From the NCBI GenBank assembly GCA_903921785.1, contig CAIXRH010000181.1, positions 1-64,000 of the forward strand: a stretch of 64,000 bases of DNA, given 5' to 3'. Below are positions 1 to 8,292 of this stretch, piece by piece. A model generated the notes under the pieces. The model was not told the origin of the DNA. It ran no database searches and saw only the letters and a list, made by a program, of their open reading frames with translations. Both the position numbers and the translations under genes were made by a program. Source of the stretch: an uncultured Pseudomonadota bacterium (GTDB taxonomy: Bacteria > Myxococcota_A > UBA796 > SXON01). Numbering within the stretch: position 1 is the stretch's first letter; every line of letters starts with the position of its first letter.

Positions 1-11
1 CGCCCGTCGCC

Positions 12-283
12 GAGCGCAACCCGCCGAGGTCGGGGCGACCGCGGCCACTTGCGAGCGGTTCGCGGCCTCCAGCCGCTCACAACTCGCCGAGGTTCACCAA
101 CCTCCGGGCGTTGTGCACGGCCGCGGGGGCGACCAAGGCGCGGCGCAGGCGCTTGGCGCCCGCCGGCGCCCGCCTCCGAGCACAACCCTCCGAGGTCGGG
201 GCAACCGCCGCCGCTTGTGAGCGGATCGCGGCCGTGGGCGCTCACAACTCGCCGAGGTTCACGAACCGCCGGGCGTTGTGCAC
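12..283. repeat. Four imperfect hairpin repeat units in two tandem pairs
   Basis: Four related units of about 45 bases lie at 12-57, 75-118, 178-222 and 240-283. Units 2 and 4 are nearly identical (gctcacaactcgccgaggtt...gttgtgcac) and units 1 and 3 resemble each other, giving a higher-order period of about 165 bases. Each unit is an imperfect inverted repeat: an outer CACAAC/GTTGTG-type arm (CGCAAC/TTGCG in unit 1) and an inner GGTT/AACC-type arm. The window starts inside or at the edge of the array, so its full length is unknown. ORFs called across it are low-complexity Arg/Pro/Ala translations and are not believed. Confidence 0.7.
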
Positions 284-428
284 GGCCGCGGCGGCCATCG
301 CCGCTGACCAACGCCGCGCTCGCCGCCACCACACCCGAGCGCCACAGCGGTGCCGACGGCGACTCGACCGCCGCGCCCGCCGCCGCGGCAACCGTGCCCG
401 CCGGAGCCTGGGCGCGGGGGGCGTTACG

Positions 429-445
429 GGGGGCCTGCGGCCCCC
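429..445 (-). terminator. GC hairpin just downstream of the 464-754 gene
   Basis: A perfect 7-bp stem (ggggg cc / gg ccccc) with a TGC loop lies 18 bases past the stop of the minus-strand lipoprotein gene. No T-run follows, so intrinsic termination is only plausible. It is the last element of a ten-gene minus-strand run, which is where a terminator is expected. Confidence 0.4.
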
Positions 446-463
446 TGTCCCAAGCTTCTAAGC

Positions 464-754
464 CTACTTCTTGGAGCCGGGCAGCTTGGTGCCGTTCACC
501 CCGTAGTCGTGCTCGCACTCGATGACCACCGCAATATCGCAGTTCGCAGCGTTGATGCACTCGCCCTGTTTCTTCACGTCTGCGCCCTCCTTCCGGGAGT
601 AGCCGCAGCCGGCCATGCACGAGTCGAACGAGGGGTACGCCGCGAACTCGCAGGTTTCGAAGAGGGTCTTGCAGGTGGCGTCGCACACTTCGTCGATCTC
701 GGCGGCAGAGTCGCAGCCGGCGGCGAAGAGCACGAGGAGGAGCAGAGATCGCAT
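464..754 (-). CDS. Small cysteine-rich lipoprotein, unknown function
   Basis: This gene encodes 96 aa. The N-terminus is a lipoprotein signal (hydrophobic LLLLVLFAAGC) with the lipidated Cys at about residue 14. The mature part has eight further cysteines in spaced pairs (CDATC, CMAGC, and single Cys near residues 35, 66, 73 and 80). This suggests a small disulfide-stabilised domain in the periplasm or on the outer membrane. It starts 9 bases after the stop of the IPT/TIG lipoprotein gene and is the last gene of the minus-strand run. I do not recognise a family. Confidence 0.75.
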   Translation of the reverse strand: MRSLLLLVLFAAGCDSAAEIDEVCDATCKTLFETCEFAAYPSFDSCMAGCGYSRKEGADVKKQGECINAANCDIAVVIECEHDYGVNGTKLPGSKK

Positions 755-763
755 GGGGGACTC

Positions 764-2008
764 CTAGTTCGCCAGCACGCCGGTGCCCAGCACGCCGAAG
801 GTGATCACGGTCTGAACATCGCTGCCGTTGTCGGGGCGGACGAAGCGGTCCACCGCGTAGCGGTACATCCCGATGACGAGCAGCGAGCCGCTCGGGAAGC
901 CGGAGAGGTAGTTGCTCGGCACGCGCATGCTGCCGCTGTCGCCGTCGTAGCAGAAGACCTCCCCGAGCGGCGCGCCCGAGGAGGCGTTGTAGGCGTCGAT
1001 CACCACGGCGAACCCGTCGTTCCCGCCGTTGGACGACCACGTGAAGTCCGCGGCCGACTTCTTGATCTTCGCAGCGAACGCCGATCGAGGGTCGGAGTAG
1101 AGCATCTCCATGGGGGTGAGCGCGGAGATCGAGTCGGGCGTGTAGAAGGCGTTCTCGGCGGTGAACGCGGGCACGTCCCCTCCCCCGGCCACCTCCACCC
1201 GGTAGCCGGCGGTGCGCACGAAGTCGTCGGCCGTGAGCCCGTCCGCGCCGTAGACCCCGGCGTCCTCGTCGAGCGCCACGGAGACGTCGGGGTGATCGTC
1301 GGGCCCGTACTCCAGCCAGAGCCGGGAGCCGGCGTCGAGGAACGCCGTCGACGCCTGGGTGGGCGCAGGGTCGGTGACGCAGGTGCCCTTGGCGGGCAGC
1401 CAGCTCACCCAGCTCTTCGGCGTCGGCTGGTGAAAACCCGCGGTGGCGACCACCTGCAGGTCGCTGGTGTACCCGAGGCAGCTCGGGCAGGCGATCTGCA
1501 GGAGGGAGAACTCCACGAGACCGCCGGTCTGCCCGGCGCCCGAGGTGTCCCCGGTGTCGCCCCCGCCGGTGTCCCCGGTGTCGACCGGCTCGTCGGCCGA
1601 CCAGGTGAAGCCGTCTGGGAGGGTGGCGTCGCCCAGGGCGGTGTGCACGGTGACGTCCACCGTGGTCTCCATCCCCGCCGCCGGAGCGGTGACCACGATC
1701 GTCTGGTCGTCGAGGACCGAGGCATCGGCCTCGGCACGGCCGAAGTCCACGGTCACGGCGCCCTGGAACCCGTGCCCGGTGATGGTGACGGCGGTGGCTT
1801 CGTCGGGGAGGCTCCAGTTGGGGTCGAGGGCGTCGATGCCGACGGGGGTGTCCGAGGCGGAGTCCTCCACCACGTCCGGGCGGTTGCTCAGCCCGGTGCG
1901 GCCGCAGCCCGAGAGGCCCCCGGCCAGGGCGAAGCTCCACCCCGCCGCGAGGACCGCAGCCCGACCGACCGCCGATCCGCGGCGAACGCCCGGACCGCCG
2001 ACGGTCAT
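764..2008 (-). CDS. Secreted lipoprotein with IPT/TIG domain
   Basis: This is 414 aa from the ATG at 2008. The track's start at 2038 would overlap the upstream stop by 17 bases, whereas 2008 leaves 13 bases and begins directly before the signal peptide. A hydrophobic segment ends in the lipobox GLSGC. About residues 55-130 look like an IPT/TIG immunoglobulin-like fold (VTITGHGFQGAVTVDFG, with later TIVVTAPA). A low-complexity DTGDTGGGDTGDTSG linker follows. The C-terminal ~250 residues include DVSVALDEDAGVYGADG and are unrecognised. It is probably a surface or periplasmic protein; the binding partner is unknown. Confidence 0.75.
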   Translation of the reverse strand: MTVGGPGVRRGSAVGRAAVLAAGWSFALAGGLSGCGRTGLSNRPDVVEDSASDTPVGIDALDPNWSLPDEATAVTITGHGFQGAVTVDFGRAEADASVLDDQTIVVTAPAAGMETTVDVTVHTALGDATLPDGFTWSADEPVDTGDTGGGDTGDTSGAGQTGGLVEFSLLQIACPSCLGYTSDLQVVATAGFHQPTPKSWVSWLPAKGTCVTDPAPTQASTAFLDAGSRLWLEYGPDDHPDVSVALDEDAGVYGADGLTADDFVRTAGYRVEVAGGGDVPAFTAENAFYTPDSISALTPMEMLYSDPRSAFAAKIKKSAADFTWSSNGGNDGFAVVIDAYNASSGAPLGEVFCYDGDSGSMRVPSNYLSGFPSGSLLVIGMYRYAVDRFVRPDNGSDVQTVITFGVLGTGVLAN

Positions 2009-2021
2009 CGACCCGCGCCGC

Positions 2022-3152
2022 TCACTCCTCGGCCGCACCCGAGTCCCCGTTGTCCTCGGCCTCGGCGCGGTCGGGATCGTAGAGGAAGTAGCCCACGGCG
2101 GTCTCGTCGCCGTAGTTGTCGGTGATCCACATGTGGATGCGGTTGCCGACGGTGAGCGCCTCGATGCCGCCCACCTCGCCCTCCGGCGTCATGTTCAGCG
2201 GCAGCGGGTCGGGCTCGCGGACCCACTTCCCGGCGTCCTGGTCGTAGGTGGCGAGGCCGAGGAAGGCGTGGGTCGCGAGCTGATAGTTGCCCGACTGCGT
2301 CCAGTCGCCGAAGCCGATGTAGTACATGTACCGGGTGCCGCCGAGCGTGGCGATGGACAGGCCGGTCATGCCGGTGTCGTCCCACGCGCCGTCCGCGCCC
2401 ACGGTGAGGACCGGGGTGTCGTCCGCGTCCCACTTTCCAAGAGAGCTGGCGTTGATCCGGTAGACCTGGCAGGTGCTCGAACGCCCCGACCCGCCGGCGA
2501 CGTAGCCCGTGTAGCCGGAGATGTCGCCGAGCGTGAGGTCCAGCGGCCAGCAGTAGCTGATGGCCTTGCCGCCCATCCCGAGGTCGAAGACCGGGTTCTT
2601 GGCGAAGCGGGTCCACTTCACGCCGTCGGGCGAGGTGCCGACGCCGAGGGCGTCGACGATCTTCGTGGGGTCCGTGTCGTCGTGGATGCCCTGCCAGATC
2701 ATCACGTACTGGGCGGTGGAGGGGTCCCACACCACCTGGTTGCCGGACATGTAGTCGCTGTCGAACGCGTCGCCCTTGGACTGCGCGAGCACCGGGTTGT
2801 CGGCGAACGGCGTGAACGTCGTGCCGTCGGCGCTCGCGGCGTACCCCATGGCGTACGGGGGGAAGCTCGACCCGTTGTCGGTGAGGCCGGTGTACCAGAG
2901 CTGGTACATCGGGTGGCCCATCACCTCGGTGACGTTGAAGCCGGTGGCCCCGATCGTCTCCGCCCAGCCTTCGCCGGTGGTGGTGAAGACCGGGTTGCAG
3001 TCGTACCGGTAGTACGCCGTGGCATCCACCCGGGTGAAGCCGCACTCGGTGATGTCCATCGGGTCGACGTCGGGCGGCTGCGGGTTGACCGTGTAGTCCT
3101 GGTCGCAGGCGGCCAGACCGAGGGCGAGGAGGGGGAGCAGTCGGAGGTTCAT
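2022..3152 (-). CDS. GH43/GH32-like beta-propeller lipoprotein
   Basis: This is 376 aa from the ATG at 3152. The earlier track start (3224) would run into glgA, while 3152 leaves 22 bases after the glgA stop and opens with MNLRLLPLLALGLAAC, a clean lipoprotein signal. The body has repeated blades of the type seen in five-bladed glycosidase propellers: MYQLWYTG, MGYAASADGTTFTPF, WDPSTAQYVMIWQG, GVGTSPDGVKWTRFAKNP and YMYYIGFGDW. This matches the GH32/43/68 superfamily pattern of observed-versus-source blades, but I cannot assign the catalytic acids. It could be a carbohydrate-binding or glycan-cleaving exported protein. Its position after glycogen synthase may be incidental. Confidence 0.7.
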   Translation of the reverse strand: MNLRLLPLLALGLAACDQDYTVNPQPPDVDPMDITECGFTRVDATAYYRYDCNPVFTTTGEGWAETIGATGFNVTEVMGHPMYQLWYTGLTDNGSSFPPYAMGYAASADGTTFTPFADNPVLAQSKGDAFDSDYMSGNQVVWDPSTAQYVMIWQGIHDDTDPTKIVDALGVGTSPDGVKWTRFAKNPVFDLGMGGKAISYCWPLDLTLGDISGYTGYVAGGSGRSSTCQVYRINASSLGKWDADDTPVLTVGADGAWDDTGMTGLSIATLGGTRYMYYIGFGDWTQSGNYQLATHAFLGLATYDQDAGKWVREPDPLPLNMTPEGEVGGIEALTVGNRIHMWITDNYGDETAVGYFLYDPDRAEAEDNGDSGAAEE

Positions 3153-3174
3153 CACGCGTTCACCATACATCGGA

Positions 3175-4614
3175 TCACCTGCCGTAGGCCGCGACATAAA
3201 GCGCTTCGTAGAGCTCGGCGGCACGATGCCACCCGAAGTCCCGCCGCATACCGTTGTCCTGGATGCGGCGCCACGCCTCCGGGTGCTCGCGGAAGGTCTG
3301 GAGCGCGAACGCGAGCGCTTGAATGAACGCGTCCACGGAGAAGTCGCGGAACGCCCAGCCCGTACCGGTTCCGTTGCCGGGCTCCCACGTGGGGACGGTG
3401 TCCGCGAGGCCGCCGGTGGCGTGCACGATGGGCACCGTGCCGTAGCGCATGGAGTACAGCTGGTTCAACCCACAAGGCTCGAAGCGCGACGGCATCAAGA
3501 AGGCGTCGGCGCCGGCCTCGATGCGGTGGGCGAGCGGCTCGGAGAAGCCGACGATGCCGCGGGCCCGGCTCGGGAACTCCCGGGCGAGCCGCCGCACGAA
3601 GTCTTCGTAGGCGGCGCCGCCGCTGCCGAGCATCACGAATTGCACGTCCTGCCGGAGCAGCCACGGGGCCGCGCCCATGACCAGCTCGATGCCCTTCTGG
3701 TGGTCGAGCCGAGAGACGAGGCCGAAGAGCGGCACGTCCGGGCGCACCGGCAGCCCGACCTCGCGCTGCAGCGCGGCCTTCGCGGCGTGCTTCCCCGAGA
3801 GATCGTCGGCGGTGAAGTTCGTCTCCAGGTGTTTGTCCGTGGCGGGGTTCCACTCCTCGCCGATGCCGTTGAGGATCCCCCACAGGTCCCGCGCGCGGTG
3901 CGAGAACAGGCCTTCGAGGCCGTGCCCGTGGTCGATGCAGAGCTGCCGCGCGTACGTCGGCGACACGGTGACCAGCTTCGCCGCCAGCACCACGCCCGCC
4001 TTCAGGCAGTTGAGCCGCCCGCCCATGTCGCAGGCGTTCCACCAGCGGGTGGAGACGTCCAACCCGGCGAACTCGTGCGCGTCGAACGCGCCGTGGTGGC
4101 CGGCGTTGTGGATGGCGAGCACGGCCGGGCTGGTGGGGTAACGCCCGACCGAGCGGTAGTTCGCTTCGAGGAACACGGGCAGGAGCCCGGTGTGCCAGTC
4201 GTTGGCGTGGAAGAGCACGTCTTCGCCCAGGACCGCGCCGTCGATCGGCACGCGGAGCGGCGCCTCCAGCGCGGCGCGGCAGAGCAACGCGAAGCGGAAG
4301 AGGTTGTCCCCGTACACGCCGTTGTCGTCCCCGTAGATGCCGGGGCGGCGGTAGCTCGGGTGGTCCACGAAGAGGTGGTGCACCCCATCCCGCTCGAGGT
4401 GGTAGTACGCGACCTCGTGGGTGTACCCGAAGAGGTGGACACGGGCGCGAACGCCGGTATCCCACGCGCCGTCGTAGGCTTTGTACCGGGGGCTCACGGT
4501 GACGACCCGGTGGCCGCGCTGCACCAGCGCCCGCGGGAGCGCGCCGCATACATCGCCGAGGCCGCCGGTCTTCGACCACGGGGCGAGCTCGGCGGAGACC
4601 TGCACGATGTTCAT
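3175..4614 (-). CDS. glgA: Glycogen synthase (ADP-glucose, GT5)
   Basis: At 479 aa this is normal for bacterial GlgA. It transfers glucose from ADP-glucose to the non-reducing end of an alpha-1,4-glucan in the cytoplasm. The ADP-glucose loop KTGGLGDV sits at residues 15-22. HANDWHTGLLPVF is near the middle of the first Rossmann domain, and the C-terminal GT-B domain has SRFEPCGLNQLYSMRYGT with the conserved EPCG nucleotide-binding glutamate. The normal TIHN-type site reads AIHNAGHHG. It starts 30 bases after the DUF2269 gene. No other glg gene is in the window, so branching enzyme and pyrophosphorylase must lie elsewhere. Confidence 0.95.
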   Translation of the reverse strand: MNIVQVSAELAPWSKTGGLGDVCGALPRALVQRGHRVVTVSPRYKAYDGAWDTGVRARVHLFGYTHEVAYYHLERDGVHHLFVDHPSYRRPGIYGDDNGVYGDNLFRFALLCRAALEAPLRVPIDGAVLGEDVLFHANDWHTGLLPVFLEANYRSVGRYPTSPAVLAIHNAGHHGAFDAHEFAGLDVSTRWWNACDMGGRLNCLKAGVVLAAKLVTVSPTYARQLCIDHGHGLEGLFSHRARDLWGILNGIGEEWNPATDKHLETNFTADDLSGKHAAKAALQREVGLPVRPDVPLFGLVSRLDHQKGIELVMGAAPWLLRQDVQFVMLGSGGAAYEDFVRRLAREFPSRARGIVGFSEPLAHRIEAGADAFLMPSRFEPCGLNQLYSMRYGTVPIVHATGGLADTVPTWEPGNGTGTGWAFRDFSVDAFIQALAFALQTFREHPEAWRRIQDNGMRRDFGWHRAAELYEALYVAAYGR

Positions 4615-4644
4615 GGGGTTGGGGTCTAACGTGCAGCGCCCCGT

Positions 4645-5112
4645 TCACCCCGCCCCCTTCCCCACCATCATCCACATCGCCCCGACCGAAGCCAGGAAGG
4701 CCGGGAACCCGAGGGCGGCCCAGATCCGCGTCCAGCGGTGGTACTCCGGCGGCAACGGAGCGCCGTCGCGCAGCGCCGCCTCGGCCACCCGCAGCATCTT
4801 GAACTGGAGGAACCACGCCGGCAACCAGGTGACCCCGGCGACGACGTACAGCACGATCCCGGTGGCGACCCAGCCGCTCGTCCACGGCCACTTGAACAAC
4901 CACACCATCCCGGCGCCGGTGAGCGGCAACAGGACGCCGGATGGGATCGTGAAGACCCAATCCGCGAAGACGACCGCGCGGTGGGCGAAGACCACGTTCC
5001 GCAGGTCGCCGGAGCGGTCGGCCTGGAGCTTGAGCACGACGGAGGCGAGGCCCGCGCCGAAGAACAGGGTCACCGCGACGATGTGCAGCACCTTGAGGGC
5101 GATGTACGTCAT
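4645..5112 (-). CDS. DUF2269-type four-helix membrane protein
   Basis: This is 155 aa, read from the ATG at 5112 that overlaps the upstream SDR-DoxX stop as ATGA. The much longer 1207-aa track ORF ending here is a shadow of other genes. Four hydrophobic segments are visible, beginning ALKVLHIVAVTLFFGAGLA, with IPSGVLLPLTGAGMVWL and a final GFPAFLASVGAMWMMVG. This resembles the DUF2269 family of predicted integral inner-membrane proteins. DUF2269 genes are often found next to SDR-DoxX genes, as here, which suggests a shared membrane redox role, but no reaction is established. Confidence 0.8.
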   Translation of the reverse strand: MTYIALKVLHIVAVTLFFGAGLASVVLKLQADRSGDLRNVVFAHRAVVFADWVFTIPSGVLLPLTGAGMVWLFKWPWTSGWVATGIVLYVVAGVTWLPAWFLQFKMLRVAEAALRDGAPLPPEYHRWTRIWAALGFPAFLASVGAMWMMVGKGAG

Positions 5113-6383
5113 CGCGCGCTCCGGTTCCGGGTGGCGATGAGCAGGAGGATCGCCCCGACGAGCGGAATGTTCTTGGTGAGCGGCCCGAACGGGTGCCCCC
5201 AGAGCGGCGAGCCGGTGACCGCGAGGATCACCGAGAAGCCGAGCACCAACGCGAGCTGCACCAGACCGACCCACGCGAGGCGCCACCCGAAGATCGTCGC
5301 CACGCCGACGCCGACCTCCAGCACGCAGGTCGCGTCGACGATCGGGCCCGCGAACGGGCCGCGGATGCCCGCTTCCGCGAGGAGGGCGAGGCTCTCGGCG
5401 CGCGGCCACCCGAACCAGGTCGCCCACGGCGTCGCCAGCCAGATGAACCCCACGGTGAGCCGGAGGAGCGGCACCGCGGCGTCCACCTCGGCGAGCATCG
5501 CCTCCCGGTCCGCGCCGGCCTCGGTGGACAGGCCCTCGGTGAAGCCGCGAGGAACAAAGCCGAACCGCTCGCGGAACGGGCCGAGCTCGCAGGTGGAGCC
5601 CCGCAGGAGCATCGAGAGTTCGTCCCGGGTGATCGGCCCGATCCCCGTGGCCGACCCCACGCCGGCGACGAGGCGCATCAGCGGCAGCGGCACGCACAGC
5701 TTCACCGCGGGAGAGCGCCGCCCGATCCGTCGCCGCAACGCGTCGAGGAGCTGGTTGAAGCTCAGGGATTCGGCCCCGCCCACGTCCCACTCCCCTCCCC
5801 GCTCGGACTCCGCCGCCGCCACGAGCGCCCGCACCACGTCCGCCACGTGGACCGGCTGCACCCGGTACGCGCCGTCCCCGACCACCGGGATCACCGGAAG
5901 CGCGGCCATGGAGCGGAACATCCGCATCGACAGGTCGCCGGGGCCCCACACGAACGACGGGCGGATCACCGAGCCGCCGAGCTGCACGACCAGCCGGTCG
6001 GCGACGCGGCGGGTGCGGAAGTACGGCTCGGGCGACACGTCGTCGCTCCCGAGCGCCGAGACCTGCACCAGCCGCCGCACCCCCGCGGCGTTCGCGGCGG
6101 TGAACAGCGCGACGGGCGCGCGCTCGTGGAGGTCCACGAAGCGCTGCCCCGGCACCTCCCGGATGATGCCCACGGCGTTCACCACGGCGTCCACCCCGGC
6201 GACCGCGGCGGCCCATGCCTCGGGGGTGTGCGCGGCGGAAAAGTCGCCGCGGACCCACTCGACGCCTGGGATGGCCGGCCCCTCGCGGCGGGCGACCGCG
6301 CGGACGGTGTGGCCGGCGGCGAGCAGCGCCCGGAGGAGGTGGCCGCCGATGAACCCGGTGGCGCCGGTGAGGAGGACAAGCAT
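5109..6383 (-). CDS. SDR-family NAD(P)-binding protein fused to DoxX-like membrane domain
   Basis: This is 424 aa. The N-terminal ~280 residues are an atypical extended SDR related to the complex I NDUFA9 group. It has a TGATGFIGGHLL dinucleotide loop at residues 7-18, DAVVNAVGII, and RPSFVWGPGDL, but no clear YxxxK catalytic pair. The C-terminal ~130 residues hold about four membrane spans (VGFIWLATPWATWFG, LVQLALVLGFSVILAVTG) typical of DoxX-like domains. The fusion suggests a membrane-tethered nucleotide sensor or oxidoreductase. It is coupled by an ATGA overlap to the DUF2269 gene and starts 9 bases after the polytopic membrane protein. Confidence 0.85.
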   Translation of the reverse strand: MLVLLTGATGFIGGHLLRALLAAGHTVRAVARREGPAIPGVEWVRGDFSAAHTPEAWAAAVAGVDAVVNAVGIIREVPGQRFVDLHERAPVALFTAANAAGVRRLVQVSALGSDDVSPEPYFRTRRVADRLVVQLGGSVIRPSFVWGPGDLSMRMFRSMAALPVIPVVGDGAYRVQPVHVADVVRALVAAAESERGGEWDVGGAESLSFNQLLDALRRRIGRRSPAVKLCVPLPLMRLVAGVGSATGIGPITRDELSMLLRGSTCELGPFRERFGFVPRGFTEGLSTEAGADREAMLAEVDAAVPLLRLTVGFIWLATPWATWFGWPRAESLALLAEAGIRGPFAGPIVDATCVLEVGVGVATIFGWRLAWVGLVQLALVLGFSVILAVTGSPLWGHPFGPLTKNIPLVGAILLLIATRNRSAR

Positions 6384-6392
6384 CGTGGGCGC

Positions 6393-8291
6393 TCAGCGCG
6401 GTCCGCCGCCGCGCCCCGCCGGCTTCACCTCGGCGGTGTTCGCCGGGCCGAGCGAGTCGTCCCCCGGCGCGGAGACGAAATTCTCCGCCGGGAGATCGTG
6501 GAGGTTCCAGCCGACGACGCCGTCGAAGTCGTAGGCGGGCGGCCCGAGGCCGGCGGTGAGCAACGTTCGGAGGTCCCCGCCCGCTTCCATGTCTTCGAGC
6601 AGCAGCACCGAGCTGTAGCCCTTGAGCATCAGCTCCACCGAGCCGTCGCGGAGGTACTCCACGTCGGCGGCGGTGGGGCCGGCCATCGGGGAATCGCCCG
6701 CCATGGACGCGCGGTTCGCCGTGCCCGTGTGCGCCTTCACCGCCGCGAGCTGCCGCGCCGCTACCTCCTGGCTCAGCTTCGAGCCCTCGGTGGCGTCGGT
6801 GGCGCCGAGGGCCCCGGCGCTGATCGGCCGATCGATGACGATCTGCCAGAGGTTCCACAGGCCGTGCTCCTCCAGCGAGGCTTCCCGGAGCCGGATGTCC
6901 AGCGGGTAGGTCACGACCGGACCGGGCGGCAGCACCTCCAGCGCGTCGCGGAGGTGCGCGGGCGGGGTGGGGTCGAAGGTGGCGGGGATCATCGACACCT
7001 TCTGGGGGTAGGTGGTGTTGTCCCAGAAGATGAAGCCGCCGGCGAGCAGCGAGAGCGGGATGGCGAGGCGGCCGAGCTTCGGCCAGATCGTGGCCGTGGC
7101 GACGATGACCGCGCCCGCGCCGAACGCCGACGCGATGACCATGATGCGCGTCCAGCTGCGCATGGCGCGGAGCGAGGGCACCAGCCAGTTCGCCAGCGCC
7201 AGCGGCGACGGCACCCCGGACTCGCAGGCCGCGAGGTTGGTGGGGTTCCAGGCGACCCGCCGGCCGAGCGCGAACGACAGGCAGAACAGCGCGACCAGGA
7301 GCCACGCCGCCTCGGACTTCGGCCGCCGAACCGCCACGAACAGCCCCGCCGCGAGCGGCAGGAGCCCGATGTACGGCTCGAAGTCGAGCTGGGGGAGCTG
7401 CGTGGTCTGGAAGACGCGCACGAGCGCCGCGCCGGCGATGCACCGCGCCGGCTCCATGGTCAGCCCGTTGAGGTCCACCGGAATGCCGAAATTCACCAGG
7501 GCCCACGCCGCCGGGAGGGTGATCGTGACGCTCAGCACCGCCACCAGGGCGACGCGCCCCACCGCCTCGCCGAAGCGCAGCCCGCGCATCCAGAGCAGGC
7601 CGAGCAGCCCGTCGGCCAGCGCCATAAACACCGCGAGGTACCATCCGCCCAGCGCCGCGGCGCCCAGCGAGAGGGCCGCGGCGAGCCCCACCCACAGCGG
7701 CGGCTTCTCGTCGAGCTTCACCTCGGGCCCCGCCAGCGGCGACGGGCGGCGCATCCACCGGTGGAAGAACGCCAGGTGCCAGGGGAAAAGCACCGCCGGC
7801 AGGTACTCGGTGCGCCCCATCTGCGGATAGAGCAGGAAGTAGGGGCTCACGACGAAGACGAGGGCGCCGAGCATCGCCGCCCAGGGCCGGCTCGGGTGGT
7901 CGCCGAGGAGCCGCCGAGTGAGCTGCCACACGCCCATCGCGCCGATGACCGGCACCGCCGCATGGAGCAGGTTCCACCCGAAGATCGCCCCGCGAAGCCC
8001 ACGCCCCCCCAGGAGGTACCCGGGGCCGAAGACCACGATGTTGATCGGGTCCATCAGGTGGGAGGAGAAGGTGTCGGGCCAGCCGACGTCGGCGTGGCGG
8101 AGGAACCCGTAGTGTTGCGGGAAGTCCATCGTCGCCAGCCAGAGGCCCCAGAGGTGGCCGGGGCCCTCGCTGTACAGGCTCGTCGCCGCGAGGGTGAACG
8201 GGTGGAACAGCGCCGGCCCACAGAGGAACCAGGCGCCGAGGAAGCCCACCAGCAAGGCGGGCAGCCACTGGACGCGGCGGAGCACGTTCAT
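6393..8291 (-). CDS. Polytopic membrane protein, GT-C/YfhO-like
   Basis: This is 632 aa with a cytoplasmic start and roughly 10-12 hydrophobic spans over the first ~430 residues, for example ALLVGFLGAWFLCGPALF and AMLGALVFVVSPYFLLYP. A soluble C-terminal domain follows. The overall plan, with polar residues in the first loop (HLMDPINIV), resembles GT-C glycosyltransferases and YfhO-like proteins that use lipid-linked sugars. No diagnostic Asp motif is certain. The start codon lies 1 base after the ceramidase-like stop, implying co-translation. Substrate is unknown. Confidence 0.7.
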   Translation of the reverse strand: MNVLRRVQWLPALLVGFLGAWFLCGPALFHPFTLAATSLYSEGPGHLWGLWLATMDFPQHYGFLRHADVGWPDTFSSHLMDPINIVVFGPGYLLGGRGLRGAIFGWNLLHAAVPVIGAMGVWQLTRRLLGDHPSRPWAAMLGALVFVVSPYFLLYPQMGRTEYLPAVLFPWHLAFFHRWMRRPSPLAGPEVKLDEKPPLWVGLAAALSLGAAALGGWYLAVFMALADGLLGLLWMRGLRFGEAVGRVALVAVLSVTITLPAAWALVNFGIPVDLNGLTMEPARCIAGAALVRVFQTTQLPQLDFEPYIGLLPLAAGLFVAVRRPKSEAAWLLVALFCLSFALGRRVAWNPTNLAACESGVPSPLALANWLVPSLRAMRSWTRIMVIASAFGAGAVIVATATIWPKLGRLAIPLSLLAGGFIFWDNTTYPQKVSMIPATFDPTPPAHLRDALEVLPPGPVVTYPLDIRLREASLEEHGLWNLWQIVIDRPISAGALGATDATEGSKLSQEVAARQLAAVKAHTGTANRASMAGDSPMAGPTAADVEYLRDGSVELMLKGYSSVLLLEDMEAGGDLRTLLTAGLGPPAYDFDGVVGWNLHDLPAENFVSAPGDDSLGPANTAEVKPAGRGGGPR

Positions 8292-8292
8292 C

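Noticed and set aside
49-525. Plus-strand ORFs over the first 500 bases
   Set aside because: They translate the hairpin repeats into low-complexity Arg/Pro/Ala and no start site is convincing.
4645-8268. 1207-aa minus-strand ORF
   Set aside because: Only the last 155 codons (DUF2269 protein) look like protein; the rest is out of frame with two well-supported genes.
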